Below are positions 22,657 to 34,373 of a stretch of 64,000 nt of DNA, piece after piece (positions within the stretch are counted from its first letter, which is position 1; each line of letters starts with the position of its first letter). A program made the position numbers and the translations under genes. Under the pieces are notes generated by a model. It did no database searches, was not told the origin of the DNA, and was given only the letters and a program-made list of their open reading frames with translations. The stretch spans positions 18,282,501 through 18,346,500 of the forward strand of contig JAUIMM010000016.1 in NCBI GenBank assembly GCA_031769625.1, written 5' to 3'. This DNA comes from Taudactylus pleione (Eukaryota; Chordata; Amphibia; Anura; Myobatrachidae).

Positions 22657-24319
22657 GGCCCCTATTTACTACAATCCTCATTTAAAATATCACTTGGATT
22701 TACTAACCGTATGTGGGGACAGAGCTTACGATAAAGCTCTGTCCCTGCGAATCCCGCTGGCACAATACTCCCTGTATTTTTTCTGCCCAGACACAGGGAG
22801 CCTGTGTCTGGGCATGCACCACCGCCGGATACCCAGCCAGCCCACATATTTCATCAACCAGCACCTTTTTTTGGCTCCCCAGTCATCCCCTTTCTGGCTC
22901 CCCAGTCATCCCCTTTCTGGCTCCCCAGTCATCCCCCCCCCCTTCTGTCTCTCCAGACCCTTTTTTAGTTTGCACAGCAGCCTGTGAAGATTTACAAGGC
23001 AGCCGCTGCAGCCAGCAGAGGGATCTCTACAGATCCCTCCCTGCTGTGTTTAACTCTGGTGGCCGTATTCAATTTGAGGCGAAATTTCGGAATCAGCGAT
23101 AATTTATCGCAGATGATGTCATTTTCGCCTCTTTGAATTATCCCCGTAATCAATTACATTGACTTTTTTCGCTGGTGCGAAAAGTCAATGATAAAAAAAA
23201 CGGGGATAAGTTTTTACCAGCTTTTTGCTGGCGAAACAAAGTGCAGAATTGGGGTTTAGGGGTGCAGGCTTACAAAAAATAGTCTGCACCCCTGGGAGTG
23301 TCATTTTAAAAAAAACTGCATCAAAAAAAGTTTAAAAATAATTAGGACACCCCGAAAAATCTAATTTAATTGTGGGGATTAAAAAAAAAATAGGGGAACA
23401 AAGTGCCAAATTATCTAAATTAATTCAGGTCGGGTCCCCATGTATGCAGCAGGTGTTTTCTTCATTGCGGGGACAAGCGGCAGGTCCATTTTTGCAAAAT
23501 TTAAAAATAACTTTAGGGACTTAAAAAAATGCTTACCCCCATTTTCATGTACCCCAAATTTGATAGGAATAGTTATTTCCCCCCCCCAAAAAAAATCTAA
23601 GTGCTATTCTTCACCACTTCTTCATAGCCGCAAAAATGCACCTGCCGTGGCTATTACAAACCCTGATTTCCTTCAACATGCAAAAATTGGGGTACCCATA
23701 GTGATTCCCCATGTCTGGACATCTTTAGAGGGGTCCCAGGCATACTTCCCGAAAATTCACGTTTTTTTTGGTAGATGGTGTGAAAAGTCATTTTAAAAAA
23801 CAGGGATAATTTTTAAATTACCTTTTTAGCAGGTGAAAAAAAGTGCAGATTTGGGGTTTAGGGGTGCAGGCTTTAAAAACTAGTCTGCACCCTTGGGAAT
23901 TGCCCCTTAAAATGAAATGTGCAAAAATAATAAGAAAAAAAATCGGGACACCCCCAAAAAAAAATTAATTTTTTTTTTTTGGGGGTGAAAAAATAAAACA
24001 TACTAAAAACCACTTCTAAAATAGACAACTTAAATCCACAGGGGTTCCCTTATATGCGACAGGTGTTTTCTTCATTGCACAGAGTAGCGGCTGGTGCATT
24101 TTTTGCTGAATTTAATAAAAAAAAAAATAGTTTAGGGACTTAAAAATATGCTAGTACCCATTTGCAAGTACCCCAAATTTGATGGGACCACTTTAAAAAA
24201 AAATAAAATAAAAAAAGCTAAGTGCTCTTCTGCATCACTTCTTCAATGTCGGGGAAAAAAACACCTGCCGCGGCTGTTTAAAAACCCGACTTTCTTTTGC
24301 AGGCAAAACCGGGGGTACC

Positions 24320-26027
24320 CGCTGTCGAAGTCGGATAATTGGATATGATCGCTTGCAATTATTATCTGACGATTTAGTCTTCTATGGTCTGACGAATTGC
24401 TTGGACGCTACTCTGTGTCAGCGCAATTCGTATACGCACAAATATATGTTTATATTACTTAGAGTGTGGAAAACGGGTTTAATGTGTATGTCTGTCGGTG
24501 TTAGCATGCGGAGTCTCTCAAAACATATGCCTGTGACAAATAATTAAACATGTGCACAGAGACTAGTATGCTCAAAGGAAGTGGTCTAAATGCTAATTAA
24601 AGGCTTTCATGAGCTAGTAGACTTTTAAGGCACCAAGTAAATAGCTGTGGGTCTCCCCCTACTTGGAAGTGAACCTTGCTGCTTGTAACACCTTGCAGTG
24701 TAGTTTTACACAATATTCTCACATTTACACATACAATAACTTATAAAAAGGTTCCTTCACATTAAACGTGATATTAGAGGTTTATTAGCGAATAATTATG
24801 TTGTGAAATGTATGTATATGATATTTACGGTATAGAAGCTAGTAGACATGTCATGTTTGGTACCATTCTAAAACCCTGTTTATTTGCAGATCTTCGGTTC
24901 TATCGGCAAGGAGATCGCAGCAGGCGTTCGCAAGATATGAATTATAGGTTAGAATGTATCTCTGTATGTAGTGTTTTCTTTATTAGTTCTTCGGAGGGAA
25001 ACCTACACAAAGGAGCAGTTGGAAAGCTAATCCATAGCTCTGATGACACCATATGAACTAACCAATGAACAGAATGACAAGGAGCAAGAACCAGTGGAAT
25101 CATGCCAGCTCGTCTCTATTGTTGTATATGTGATCTGTGTGGTATATAGGCTAGGGCTCTGTGAACTGTAAGGGAGTCATTTTCCCTTACTAGATGACTG
25201 CAGGCTTCAGGATTGATGGCCGAGTGCTGGACTCCAGAGCGCCAGCGTATGTATTTGTTTGTACCTTTTGTATTTACTTGCTTTTTGCTCTAGTTGTGTT
25301 AGATGAAAGCGTGTAACTTTCTTTTTTTATTGCAATATAACGTTTTGTGTTTTGGAACCACAATTGGATTGGAAAGCAATTATTTCTTTTAGCGCTAAAT
25401 AGCAACATTTTGGGTATAGCGATTAAGGGATATTGGCCCTGATTCATAGCCAGACGCTCTGACCAGAGCGCTCGCTCTGAATCAGGGCCCACCTCCATAA
25501 TTATGGAGCGTCCTCCTGGACGCTCGTATAGCTGTGGGTCACCACCCACAGCCTATACGAGCGTGCAGGTTGATGGTCGCGATGGTCAAGACCATCGCGA
25601 CCATCGCCACTGCAAGCCGGAGCCTGCAGTTGAGTTTCTCAACCGCAAGGCCCGGAGTGATTTTGGCTCCATCAGAGCCAAAATCACTCCCACTGACATC
25701 ACTAGTGATGTCAGTGGGGCCGGCTTCTGACGGTGGGCGTTCCCTTGGGAACACCCCCGTCTGGGAGGCACGCCCCCGGCACGCCCATCAAAGGGGGCGT
25801 GCTGTCAATCAACTTCGACAACACGCCCCCTTTGATCAGACACAACGAGCGAAGGAAAGTCCTTCGCTCGTCGCGTCTCGCGCATGCGCACGACGGAGCT
25901 CTGTCGTGCGCATGCGCACTGCACACCATCGACCCACTTGCGAGCGGACAGCCGCTCGCGAGTGGGTCTGAGTCAGGCCCATTGTCTGGACAGCGATTAT
26001 TTGTCTGTAGCGATTTTAAGGTATTCA
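24320..26027. mobile_element. Third level: insertion flanked by TACC
   Basis: The host element breaks at 24319 and resumes at 26028 with TACC on both sides (24316-24319 and 26028-26031), a probable 4-bp duplication. The inserted sequence contains words such as GCGATTAAGGGA and CAGCGATTATTT but no recognised coding region. Its own ends are not clearly inverted, so its class is unknown. It carries the fourth-level MITE at 25435-25980. Confidence 0.5.
25435..25980. mobile_element. Fourth level: GGGCCTGATTC-family hairpin chain, TSD ATT
   Basis: Ends GGCCCTGATTCATAGCC and GGGTCTGAGTCAGGCCC, flanked by ATT on both sides (25432-25434 and 25981-25983). It has the same hairpin order as 19575-20110: GCTGTGGGT arms, GACCATCGCGACCATC-type arms, the GTGATTTTGGCTC arms, an added perfect arm pair CACTGACATCACTAGTGATG, the AAAGGGGGCGTG arms, and the closing arms ACCCACTTGCGAGCGG. 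Several stems differ from the 19575 copy on both arms together. Confidence 0.9.
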
Positions 26028-26804
26028 TACCATAGTGATCCCCCCAGGTCTGGACATCTTTAGGGGGGGTCCTACAGTTATTTGCTGAAAATTCCCGCAT
26101 TTTTTCGCCGATCAAAGTTTCGCCTGTTCCCGATTTCGCCTACTTTGGAATTGCATACGGGGAATAGCGGACACGCGTGCGATACTTTTCCGCCTGGAAA
26201 ATAGGTGAAGGAGATGAAAAGTCTGGACTTTTCGCCTCAAATTGAATACGGGCCTGGGAGCTTAGAGCTCCGGGGCACGGCACGGCTGTGTGCTACTCAT
26301 CTTTCTGCCTGCGATCCTCCTCCAGTCCACTGTGCCGCTCCGGGAAGAGAGGAGACAGGTGAGAGAAGGGGGGGGGGGCGGGCGGAGGTGAGTACAGACC
26401 GGGCGCCGGGGACAGCTGATGGACACAATGGAGGACAGAGCTGACATCGTAGAAACCTTATGGGACACTGCAGCAGGGGAAGGAGAGAGTACACAGGGCG
26501 GTCGGCTGACAGAGCTGACACCGGGGAGCACCACACAGCAGCAGGGGGAGGGATGAGATAGAGGAGAGGGTGGGGATTACACACAGCAGTGCCACAGATG
26601 ATGGCTGCAGCGTGGGAGGGGCACAGACTGCAGCGGGGAAATCCTTAGGGCATGGCAGGTGTATGGGGAAAAGTATCACTTTTCCGAAAAGCAGACTCCG
26701 CAAAAAAAGCAGCTTTTTGGAAGTGATACTTTAATCAGTGATGAATGCGAGTTAAAAACCTAATTATCACAAGTGATATTTATGTAATGATGAATAGACC
26801 CCTA

Positions 26805-28854
26805 TAAGCACACAAACCTTTCACCTTTGTACGGGGGGGATGGGAGAGAATCCCTGGTCTAGTGTACCCAGTACCCCCTAGTTTCTGCTTCATATCCAGT
26901 TACTCTAGTGTGTAAAGTGTCTATTCATTCTTTATTTTTATTTTGTTCTGCTTCATCCCTTTTTGACAAATGCATATTTGGTCACTATTCAATGCCCCCC
27001 ATACATACAAAGGCTAGGAAGCTGGCAAACCGAAAACTAACCATGCATTGCTGATAAAATACATGGACTAGTGGGTGTATGATATAAAACTCGCCATAAT
27101 GATTCTCATCATTGGCAAGCACTTCTACTACAGCCAGATGACGAAATTAAGACTTGCATACTTTACAGTCTACTTTGGTCTCTACAACCATGCCTGGTAC
27201 ACTTTTTTTGTTAAGCAGTGTAAGCTGCTATGCAACAAACCATGGCACAGTCATACAGTAGGAAAACATTGGCCAATGAAGCTTCTTGGATAGATGGAAC
27301 AGGTTTAGGTGTCAGTATAAGACCACAGTCTAGGAAGGAGAGTGACGACAAGCTACTACGACTGCTCCATATGCCTTTTTCTCTTTGTGCACCATTATAC
27401 CAAAAACAGAACATTTGCTTCTCTTCTCTGGCTATAGATTGCCATTGGCCACACTGTATCCCCCTGACAAACGCTGTATTCCTAAGGAACAGGCTTGTTA
27501 CACACCATTGGGAATCTACATGCATTTGAAAAGCAGGAAGCGGTTACTTTAACTGTATGCAGTCGGGATGCCGATGGTTTAAATGCCGACCGTCGGCATC
27601 CCGACTGTCTAAACCCGGCAAGGGTCTAATGACAGGCGTCAAAATCATTGCTTCTGTTTGATATCCGTAAGATCAAAATTAATTGTCCTCCGAGGTTCTG
27701 AACCCCATTGCTAAATTATTTCTTGACTTTCAGATGAGATTACTACAAACCATATTCTGTGCCTCATATGGATATAGTGCCATGTCATGAAAGGCAAATT
27801 ACAGAACTCCAATCAATTTAAATCATGTTTGCATATTCTCTTTCCATTTTAATACTAATTTAGCAGAAGCTATGATACAAATCTCTGTATGTCTTTTAAA
27901 CCAGGGTGTAGCAGCCATCGTTCTTCAGTAGCACAATAATTACAAAGCCAGTAAAGTAGTCTTAAGACAGTATACAAAGAAGTATGCAGAAATAGCAGCG
28001 CTGTAATAGTTTGGTGCAGGGACAGCGCATATTGCAAGTAAACGTTTAGTGGGACTAGGCTATATACAAAATAATGTGCTACTTTATAAATTAACTTTTA
28101 GCAAGACTAGGTCCTAGCATATGTCAGATTGCAGTTCTATATTTTACCCATCGCGTTCGCTACTCCTCATGGTTTGCTCCTGAATCCCTATCCCCGCGTG
28201 GTCATCCTGTTATGGAATCCTACTGACAGGAATCTTATGTTGCAGCGTGGCATGGGCGCCGCCATATTGCTTCACCTCGCATGATCATCTTACCCAGTCC
28301 TGAACTTGCACTGACCACATGACTCTGTCAGCCTATCCAGACTCTATTTATGTTCCACTGACCCGCTCATTCATTGCCAGTACAACTTGTCTTTACCACA
28401 TTTCCTAGTCCTGGTCTGTAGCACTTGTTCCCGTGCACCTGCTGCTTCTCAGCACAGGCTTGGTGCTCACCCGTCATTCTACCTATCTACACCATCGTGC
28501 CTCACCTGTATATACTATTACCTGCTGGAAGCCTGGTTATCCTTGTGTGCAGGGACGTGTCTTTAATGGGTGCAGGGTGTGCGGTGCACACGCTGGGTTC
28601 AGGGTGACCCACATTGCAACATTGCACACCTCGTACCCATACTTTTTTACACTTCTCCGAAGTCCTACATCGGCCAAAGTAGCTCTACATAAAATTCTGG
28701 GCACAGACTAGTGCCTGGAGTCTACTGCTACAGTGCTGCTGTCGGTTCACTGCCGGGGAAAGAGGAGGGGGGCCCCGGGCGGGGAATGTACATGGGGCCC
28801 CCTTCTCTCTCTCTCTTAGGGCGGGGTTTTCGGGGGTTTTACCGCATAGTCCAT
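26805..28854. other. No gene; short repeat fragments
   Basis: 27559-27645 is a piece of the TTAGGG-like MITE family (GTCGGGATGCCGATGG and CCGTCGGCATCCCGAC arms). A segment starting CAGGGACGTGTCTTTAATGG near 28549 resembles a hAT-type end, but its partner is uncertain. No coding region was identified. Confidence 0.45.
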
Positions 28855-29280
28855 ATGTACTAAGCCCCAGCCACCCTTTTAATGCTGTGAGGGGTAATGC
28901 CAGAAAAACCTGGCATTACCCTACAGAAGCCTATAGGCTTCTTACTGCACCCGACGCTTCGCCGCCCAACACCCATTCACCTGACTCTCCATGGTCGCCG
29001 GCCGTGCTCCTCCTGGGTCCTCCGCCTCCTTCTAATCTTCCGGGTACAGGGAGGAGGAGGTGGAGCCTGGGACTTCCTGCACAGGTCACCAGCAGGAAGT
29101 TCCCGGGGCTTGGAGGGGGCGGGGTCCCACGGAGACCCGCTCACCCGGCGTTGGCTGCTTCGCAGTGGACAGCTCTTATCGCAAGAGCTGTCCTTTGCGA
29201 TACTAATCGCATATGTTAGTACATATGCGATTAGTAAGGTTGCGGTGACTGGAGAAACGGTCACCGCAACCTTAGTACAT
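28855..29280. mobile_element. Hairpin-chain MITE with ATGTACTAAG ends
   Basis: Left end ATGTACTAAG and right end CTTAGTACAT are perfect inverted repeats. The interior holds consecutive stems: GGGTAATGCCAG with CTGGCATTACCC, AGAAGCC with GGCTTCT, GGACAGCTCT with AGAGCTGTCC, ACTAATCGCATATG with CATATGCGATTAGT, and AAGGTTGCGGTGAC with GTCACCGCAACCTT. A further stem TGACAGGAGCC with GGCTCCTGTCA follows just outside at about 29294-29350. Confidence 0.82.
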
Positions 29281-29929
29281 CCCGCCCTGACTGTGACAGG
29301 AGCCGAGTGCTGCACTTAATGCTACAGTGCAGCACTTGGCTCCTGTCACTGAGGGCGAGCCAGCATCTTGGTGTCACCTCGGCAGGTGACACCTGCGTGC
29401 GGCCCGCACCCCCCTTGTGACACCACTGGTCAGTCTCACACACAGGTGCAGACTCTCCTCATGCCATGTGAAGAAACAGTGCAGAGCAACAGAGGCGTAT
29501 TATGAAGTCTTTTTGCCTACATCATATTGCCATGTGACTGTGGTTGCAATGGTAGTCACATGACGCTGTGGAAACACTGCAGACTAATGTGATTGCAGCC
29601 TGAACAAACATTGGAGTCTGCAGAGAAATGCAGGTTCAGTGAACATGGCTAATTTACTAAAATACATGCAGAACCAGGCATCAATAATATTTGTGTACCA
29701 ATGAACCTAAAAAAAAAATGTTTGGAAAGGCTGTTTGAAGAAAATCTTGACAATTTGTATTTTCAAACCTAAAGATTTTTTTTTTGTGGATTAGTAGACC
29801 TGGCTGCAAATTTTTTTTATTGCTCATTTAGGGTGAAATTATTCAAATTATTAGCAATTTTTTTTTTTAGAAGTATTGATGTTCCTGTACAGTATTGGTA
29901 TGTCTCTTGGTGTGTGTCCTTCATTTATA
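29281..29929. other. No gene recognised
   Basis: Apart from the hairpin near 29294-29350, nothing was recognised. Confidence 0.4.
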
Positions 29930-29937
29930 CTTTAGTT

Positions 29938-30264
29938 CAGGGATGGGGAACCTCAGGCCCGGGGGCCATACAAGGGCTGGGAATAATTTGGTCTGGCCCT
30001 CTGAGCTTTTTTCTGCTAGCCTCATCTGGCTAGCATGGTGCCTAGAATGGCACCCTGCAGCCAGAATCTATGCAGCAGTGCCACCGGACGCTTCAGATGG
30101 TCACACCTCTGCCCTTACAGCTCCCTGCAGCATCCGTGCATTGCTGTAATCACCGGCGATTGTGGCCTCGCCCCGTGTGATGTACATGGAGGGGGCGTGG
30201 CCTGCAACTGGCCCGCAAATTATGTTATATACTGTGGATCAAAAAAAAAGGATCCCCACCCCTG
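29938..30264. mobile_element. hAT-type non-autonomous element with 8-bp duplication
   Basis: Starts CAGGGATGGGGAACCTC and ends GGATCCCCACCCCTG. Flanks are CTTTAGTT (29930-29937) and CTTTAGTG (30265-30272), seven of eight matching. Interior GGCCCGGGGGCC and CTGGCCC words are typical of such elements; no transposase frame. Confidence 0.88.
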
Positions 30265-30272
30265 CTTTAGTG

Positions 30273-31137
30273 TCTTCATATTACTTACCCTGAAGGGAGC
30301 ATGCAAAACCAATTCTGTTTTTTTTTTTTTTTTAAGTACTTGACACTAATTTCTTACAGAGAAGAGAATATAGAAACGTTTATACTTATTTCATAGAGTT
30401 CTCATTCAGATAGTACTCAACCTGTGCTTTTCTGCTTATTTAGGCTTATGAGTAGAGGGGATTAATTTCTGGCTATTTTGAGGTTAGTAGTACAATTTCA
30501 TTGCTGTAAGATGTAATTATAATGCTTTTATATACAGAAGCTGAAAGGTTTCTGCTGCTTGTAGATTTGGCATGTGTCAATAGACAAGTCACAAATACTA
30601 CATATGAGAATCATTCATCAAATGTACATATTATCATGTATTAGTCGTTTAGGACAAATTTAGTTGCCATGGCAACTAGATCTCTATCATTTATGCTTTC
30701 TTTCCCGGACTAGGAGTAAGCTGAACCATTTGTGGTGGTTCTCTGCCGATGAAGCTCCCAGACTCGAGGTTCTATGTAAATGTATGTGTAAACTGATACG
30801 GTTTTAGTTCTCCTGCCATAGTCCCACTTCTGCAAATGCCAGCAAATAAGCATTTACAGAAAGCTATGACCTGCAAACTTTTTTTTTTTTAGGGAAATAG
30901 GACCACCAGCTATTAACAGCTGCTGGGCTAGTTAGCAAAACTCCCAATATATGTTACTTGTGTGCATTGTTTGTTAACTAGATTTTTCTGGTGGCAGACC
31001 ACTCCTAGAGAAGATTAAAAAAAAACAGGCGGTGTACTCATTCAGCAGGGCAAAACACAAATGCCACACATTTTGTAACCACTGCCAATTTGTGAGTCCC
31101 ACCAGTAAATATGTAGCGATAACAAAATTATATTTTC
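30273..31137. other. No gene recognised
   Basis: A+T-rich sequence without identified features. Confidence 0.4.
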
Positions 31138-31613
31138 CCCATGAACTTATCCGGCATCTCCATTATGATCATCATATTCGTCGCATGCCCGTTGCTGTGG
31201 CCTCAGCTTCTATCCTCCCATCCAACTCCTGTCTTTCCTATCTCATCCTCCTCTGGAAAATTGTCAACTTATGCCAGTTCCTTACTGAGGATGTAACCAA
31301 AACCCTGCTCCACTCAACTCTCTCCTGACTACTGGAATCTTCTGTTCACTGGTCTTCCCCCTCACCTGCCTCTTATCTTCTCCAATCCATCATCTTCTCT
31401 CTCCAGCCAGTCCCCATTTGCTGCACCTCTCTGTAAGTCCTTCACTGGCACACCATTACCTCCAGAGTGCAATGAATGCAGCGAACTCTCACTTTACAAA
31501 GCCCTCAGCAATGCCATACGCTTCTGCCTCAGATTTCCTCCTGTTCTCCCTGCATATAACAGTCTCTCATTCCCGTCTCCATGACTTTCCCCATGTATGG
31601 AACTTTTTACCTG

Positions 31614-32192
31614 GGGGTCATTCCGTGTCATATCAACACACTGATTTTACCTCGCCAGCTCAGATTTTGATACAATTTGGTATATGTAGAGTGTATATGT
31701 AGTCTAAGAAAAATACAAAATAATATTTAAATATACAATGCCGTTTCCAAAATATGTAAAGTTTTCAAAAATCTGTCAAAAATGCACAACCAGCATATGT
31801 TCAAATCGCATTGGCAACGTTTTCCAAATTCAAACTGACATTTTTGATCATGATTATCTCAAAAAGTGTGCCGACAGAAAATTTCTGGAAATAGTCTATA
31901 CCACAGGATCTCAAACTCAGTCCTCAGGACTCCAAACAGTGCATGTTTTCCAGGTTTCCTCACAGCATCACACGTGAAATAATTAGCTCTACCTGTGGAT
32001 CTTTTAAAATGTGTCAGTGAGTAATGAATACACCTGTGCACCTGCTGGGTGACCTGGAAAACATGAACTGTGTGGGGTCCTGAGGACCGAGTTTGAGAAC
32101 CACTGGTCTAATGCTAATGTAAAATGTTTGTCAAAATTTTAAAGTGGGAGGTTTTTAACAAAAAGTGTGTTGATTTGACATGGAATGGCCCC
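31614..32192. mobile_element. MITE with GGGGTCATTCCGTGTCA ends inside the L2-like fragment
   Basis: Left end GGGGTCATTCCGTGTCATA and right end TGACATGGAATGGCCCC pair as inverted repeats, with AACACAC and GTGTGTT continuing the pairing. It splits the L2-like sequence and itself contains the hAT MITE at 31901-32105. Confidence 0.75.
31901..32105. mobile_element. hAT-type MITE nested in the previous element
   Basis: Starts CACAGGATCTCAAACTC and ends GAGTTTGAGAACCACTG, with long inverted pairing such as GCATGTTTTCCAGG and CCTGGAAAACATG. Flanks GTCTATAC (31893-31900) and GTCTAATG (32106-32113) share five of eight bases. Confidence 0.75.
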
Positions 32193-32394
32193 TCGCCCCC
32201 AAATAAAATCCTTCAAACAACCCACCTCTTCCTAGACCCTCACACCCATTATCCCCCTTTTTATCCATCGTCCTTAATTTTCATGTTTATTTCTCATTTG
32301 CTCCTATGGTTTCTCACACCCACCTCCATCTAGAATGTAGGGTATTAGGTCTCATGTCTATGGACGCAATGCCCATGTTTGTGGATTGAATGAT

Positions 32395-32785
32395 TAATTT
32401 TTGTACTGCGCATGCGTCCCGATGGATTACCCATAGCGGTCGCAATGCGGATTTGGACGCAGAATGATATACTGTCGGTGAACGTTTCTGGGAGGTATTG
32501 GGAGAGTGGTGAATCAAACGCAGGCCTGTGACTCACTCTATGTACGCAGTTACAATTGCTTCCTGCCGCTGACTTCTGGTGACATTCTGTGCAACCATAG
32601 GTCTGCTCAGAGGATGGATGGTGCAACCGATGGTTTATCTTTGTATGCAAGTGGCGGATCAGAGACTCCACCGATGGGCAACTCTGTACAAATCCTAGCG
32701 GCTGCGACATTGCCATATTTTCGCAGAACAGCTGCTTTCAGAGTCGCAGTCTTGACGGGATTTGTGTCCACCTCTGAATCAGGCG
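32395..32785. mobile_element. Diverged fragment related to the GGGCCTGATTC family
   Basis: Contains ACTGCGCATGCGTCCC near 32405 and ends CTCTGAATCAGGCGCTATG, similar to the right end of 13707-14303. The left end was not found. Confidence 0.5.
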
Positions 32786-33663
32786 CTATGTGTCTGCCTC
32801 ACTTTCTGGTCGTTTTGAAAGCAAGATTTGTGTGCTTGGGAAAATAAATCACATACTGTATGAGGACAGATCCAACAGCAAATGCAAAATCAGTCTGCTC
32901 CGTCTTCAGGTTTTGGGAAAATATAGAAGGTATTTACAACACACCCTTTTGTTACATCTTTAGTTTGTTGCTGCTACGTTCTGCATTTGATCAGAGAGTT
33001 TATATATTCATTTCTTTGATGAGTCTTTGATAAGTAAAAATAAAATTGTATTGTGCATTCTGTGAGGGAATATATGTGAATAGGGTTGACTGATTAACCA
33101 TCGCTTGTGAGATTTACATGTATAAATCTTTTTTGCTTATTAGCTCAAACCATCTCCTCAGCAGAATTGAGACCTTTACTTATAATGCAACCAGCAAATT
33201 CTTTGTTGCCCCTGAACATGTAGTCTCGGCATATACCTCCTACAGGGTAAATACAGCCCAGGTCACTAAAGAGTGCGGGGAGCAATAATGTCCTTCCCAC
33301 AGGACAGTTTAGAATTGCTTTGGAATTGTAATTTATTGTGGAAACAACATCTGTTCATTCATATTAATTCCAAACCAAGAAGGGTTCAGGCCGCACCTCT
33401 CCTTCCATTTAACAGTAAGTCTTTTATTGGTGTTCACACACTGAGTTTTGTTCTCTCAGAGGTCAAACACGACGTAACATTTACACATTAACATTTTAAA
33501 TCTGCTGAATAAACTGAATATGAGCAGTCTGCCCACATGCGGAAAGTCTGTAAAATTTCTTACAACTAATATGTTAGCTGTTTTTATTAACAATTTTATA
33601 TAAATGAAGACATTTCTGCCTATACCCCACTCCGAAAAAAACAAAAGATAGTTTTCACCAGTG
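32786..33663. other. No gene recognised
   Basis: A+T-rich sequence without identified coding or repeat families. Confidence 0.4.
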
Positions 33664-33807
33664 TAGATGTGCGGGTTCGGTTTTACTCTGTTCTTTTTGC
33701 CACATTAGCACAAGTCCGGCTCTCGCGTGTTTTGGATAGCCAAGAAGATAAATCTGAACTAATCCGAACTTGTGCTAATGTGACGTGTAAAACCGAACCC
33801 GCACATC
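33664..33807. mobile_element. Palindromic MITE with GATGTGCGGGTTCGG ends
   Basis: Left end AGATGTGCGGGTTCGGTTTT and right end AAAACCGAACCCGCACATCT are perfect inverted repeats. The inner stem ACATTAGCACAAGTCCGG pairs with CCGAACTTGTGCTAATGT. Related phrases occur at 21676-22620. Confidence 0.88.
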
Positions 33808-34373
33808 TCTAATCTATAGTATCTATCTTCTCTATCAAGGTGGATATAATATAAGGTAAATACTCTCTGGCCGATGTGGGAATTTAGGAGAGCTAGTAAT
33901 GTACTAATGAAAGGTGTGTGTGTGTGTTTGTAAATGCGTAGGGGAAACATTGTTTGTTTGCAATATATACTATACTACACAAAATTACTAAATTGTACAG
34001 TCAGTAAAAAAGAATTAAGAATATTTTTAATAATGTTGCCCCTACATTGTGTATGGCAATTCTGTATTATTTTCTATTGGTTGTTGATGGGTTTTTCTTT
34101 TTACAGTTCTTGCAGATTCCAGGTTTGCACCTGGAGTAGATAAATTATGCATAGAATTGCTTGCAATAATATATTCATTATTATGGTAAATAGTCGCTGT
34201 TTACTGTAGAGAACTTAGCTACTAATGTCCTGCCAGGACACTGCAGAGATACGAGAGTCTGGTGTTTGTGTCTTGTAACAGTTCAAATCAGGTTAAAAAC
34301 ACTGGAGCCTTTTAATAAGTCATACAGGTATGAAAACTGTAGATGTTTGTCACACATGCCACACAGCATACAT
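33808..34373. other. No gene recognised
   Basis: A short TG run near 33918; nothing else identified. Confidence 0.4.

Larger units (their letters stand above)
23061..26254. mobile_element. Second level: GTATTCAATTTG-ended element
   Basis: Left end GGCCGTATTCAATTTGAGGC and right end GCCTCAAATTGAATACGGGC are inverted repeats. The interior up to 24319 and from 26028 shares phrases with 2048-2876, such as ATTTTCATGTACCCCAAAT. Within it a unit carrying GTGCAGATTTGGGGTTTAGG is repeated near 23240 and 23845. It is split by the insertion at 24320-26027. Confidence 0.65.
22657..26804. mobile_element. Outer hairpin-type element of a four-level nest
   Basis: Left end CCCCTATTTACTACAATC and right end TAATGATGAATAGACCCC are related inverted repeats that lead on both sides into ATATCACTT-type phrases. 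Left of the insertion the interior has hairpins GGGACAGAGC with GCTCTGTCCC (about 22717-22746) and GCCCAGACACAGG with CCTGTGTCTGGGC (about 22785-22814). A younger element at 23061-26254 splits it. Confidence 0.6.
31138..32275 (+). mobile_element. Fragment of an L2-like non-LTR retrotransposon, interrupted
   Basis: 31138-31612 and, after an insertion, 32193-32275 read as the decayed C-terminal part of a reverse transcriptase of the L2/CR1 type. The pattern is a TLS-type start, HWHTI near a usual HWLP position, and an ending that resumes after the insert with coding for an SFKQPTSS-like tract. Stops are present in all frames. The family assignment is by pattern and moderate. The interruption by 31614-32192 makes the order of events clear. 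Confidence 0.45.

Noticed and set aside
27211..27529. Overlapping open frames of about 100 codons on both strands
   Set aside because: No family features, no splice context, and length expected by chance in a 64-kb window.
28549..29435. A larger hAT-type element enclosing the hairpin-chain MITE at 28855-29280
   Set aside because: CAGGGACGTGTC on the left and a GACACCACTG-like right end are suggestive, but no matching 8-bp duplication was found.
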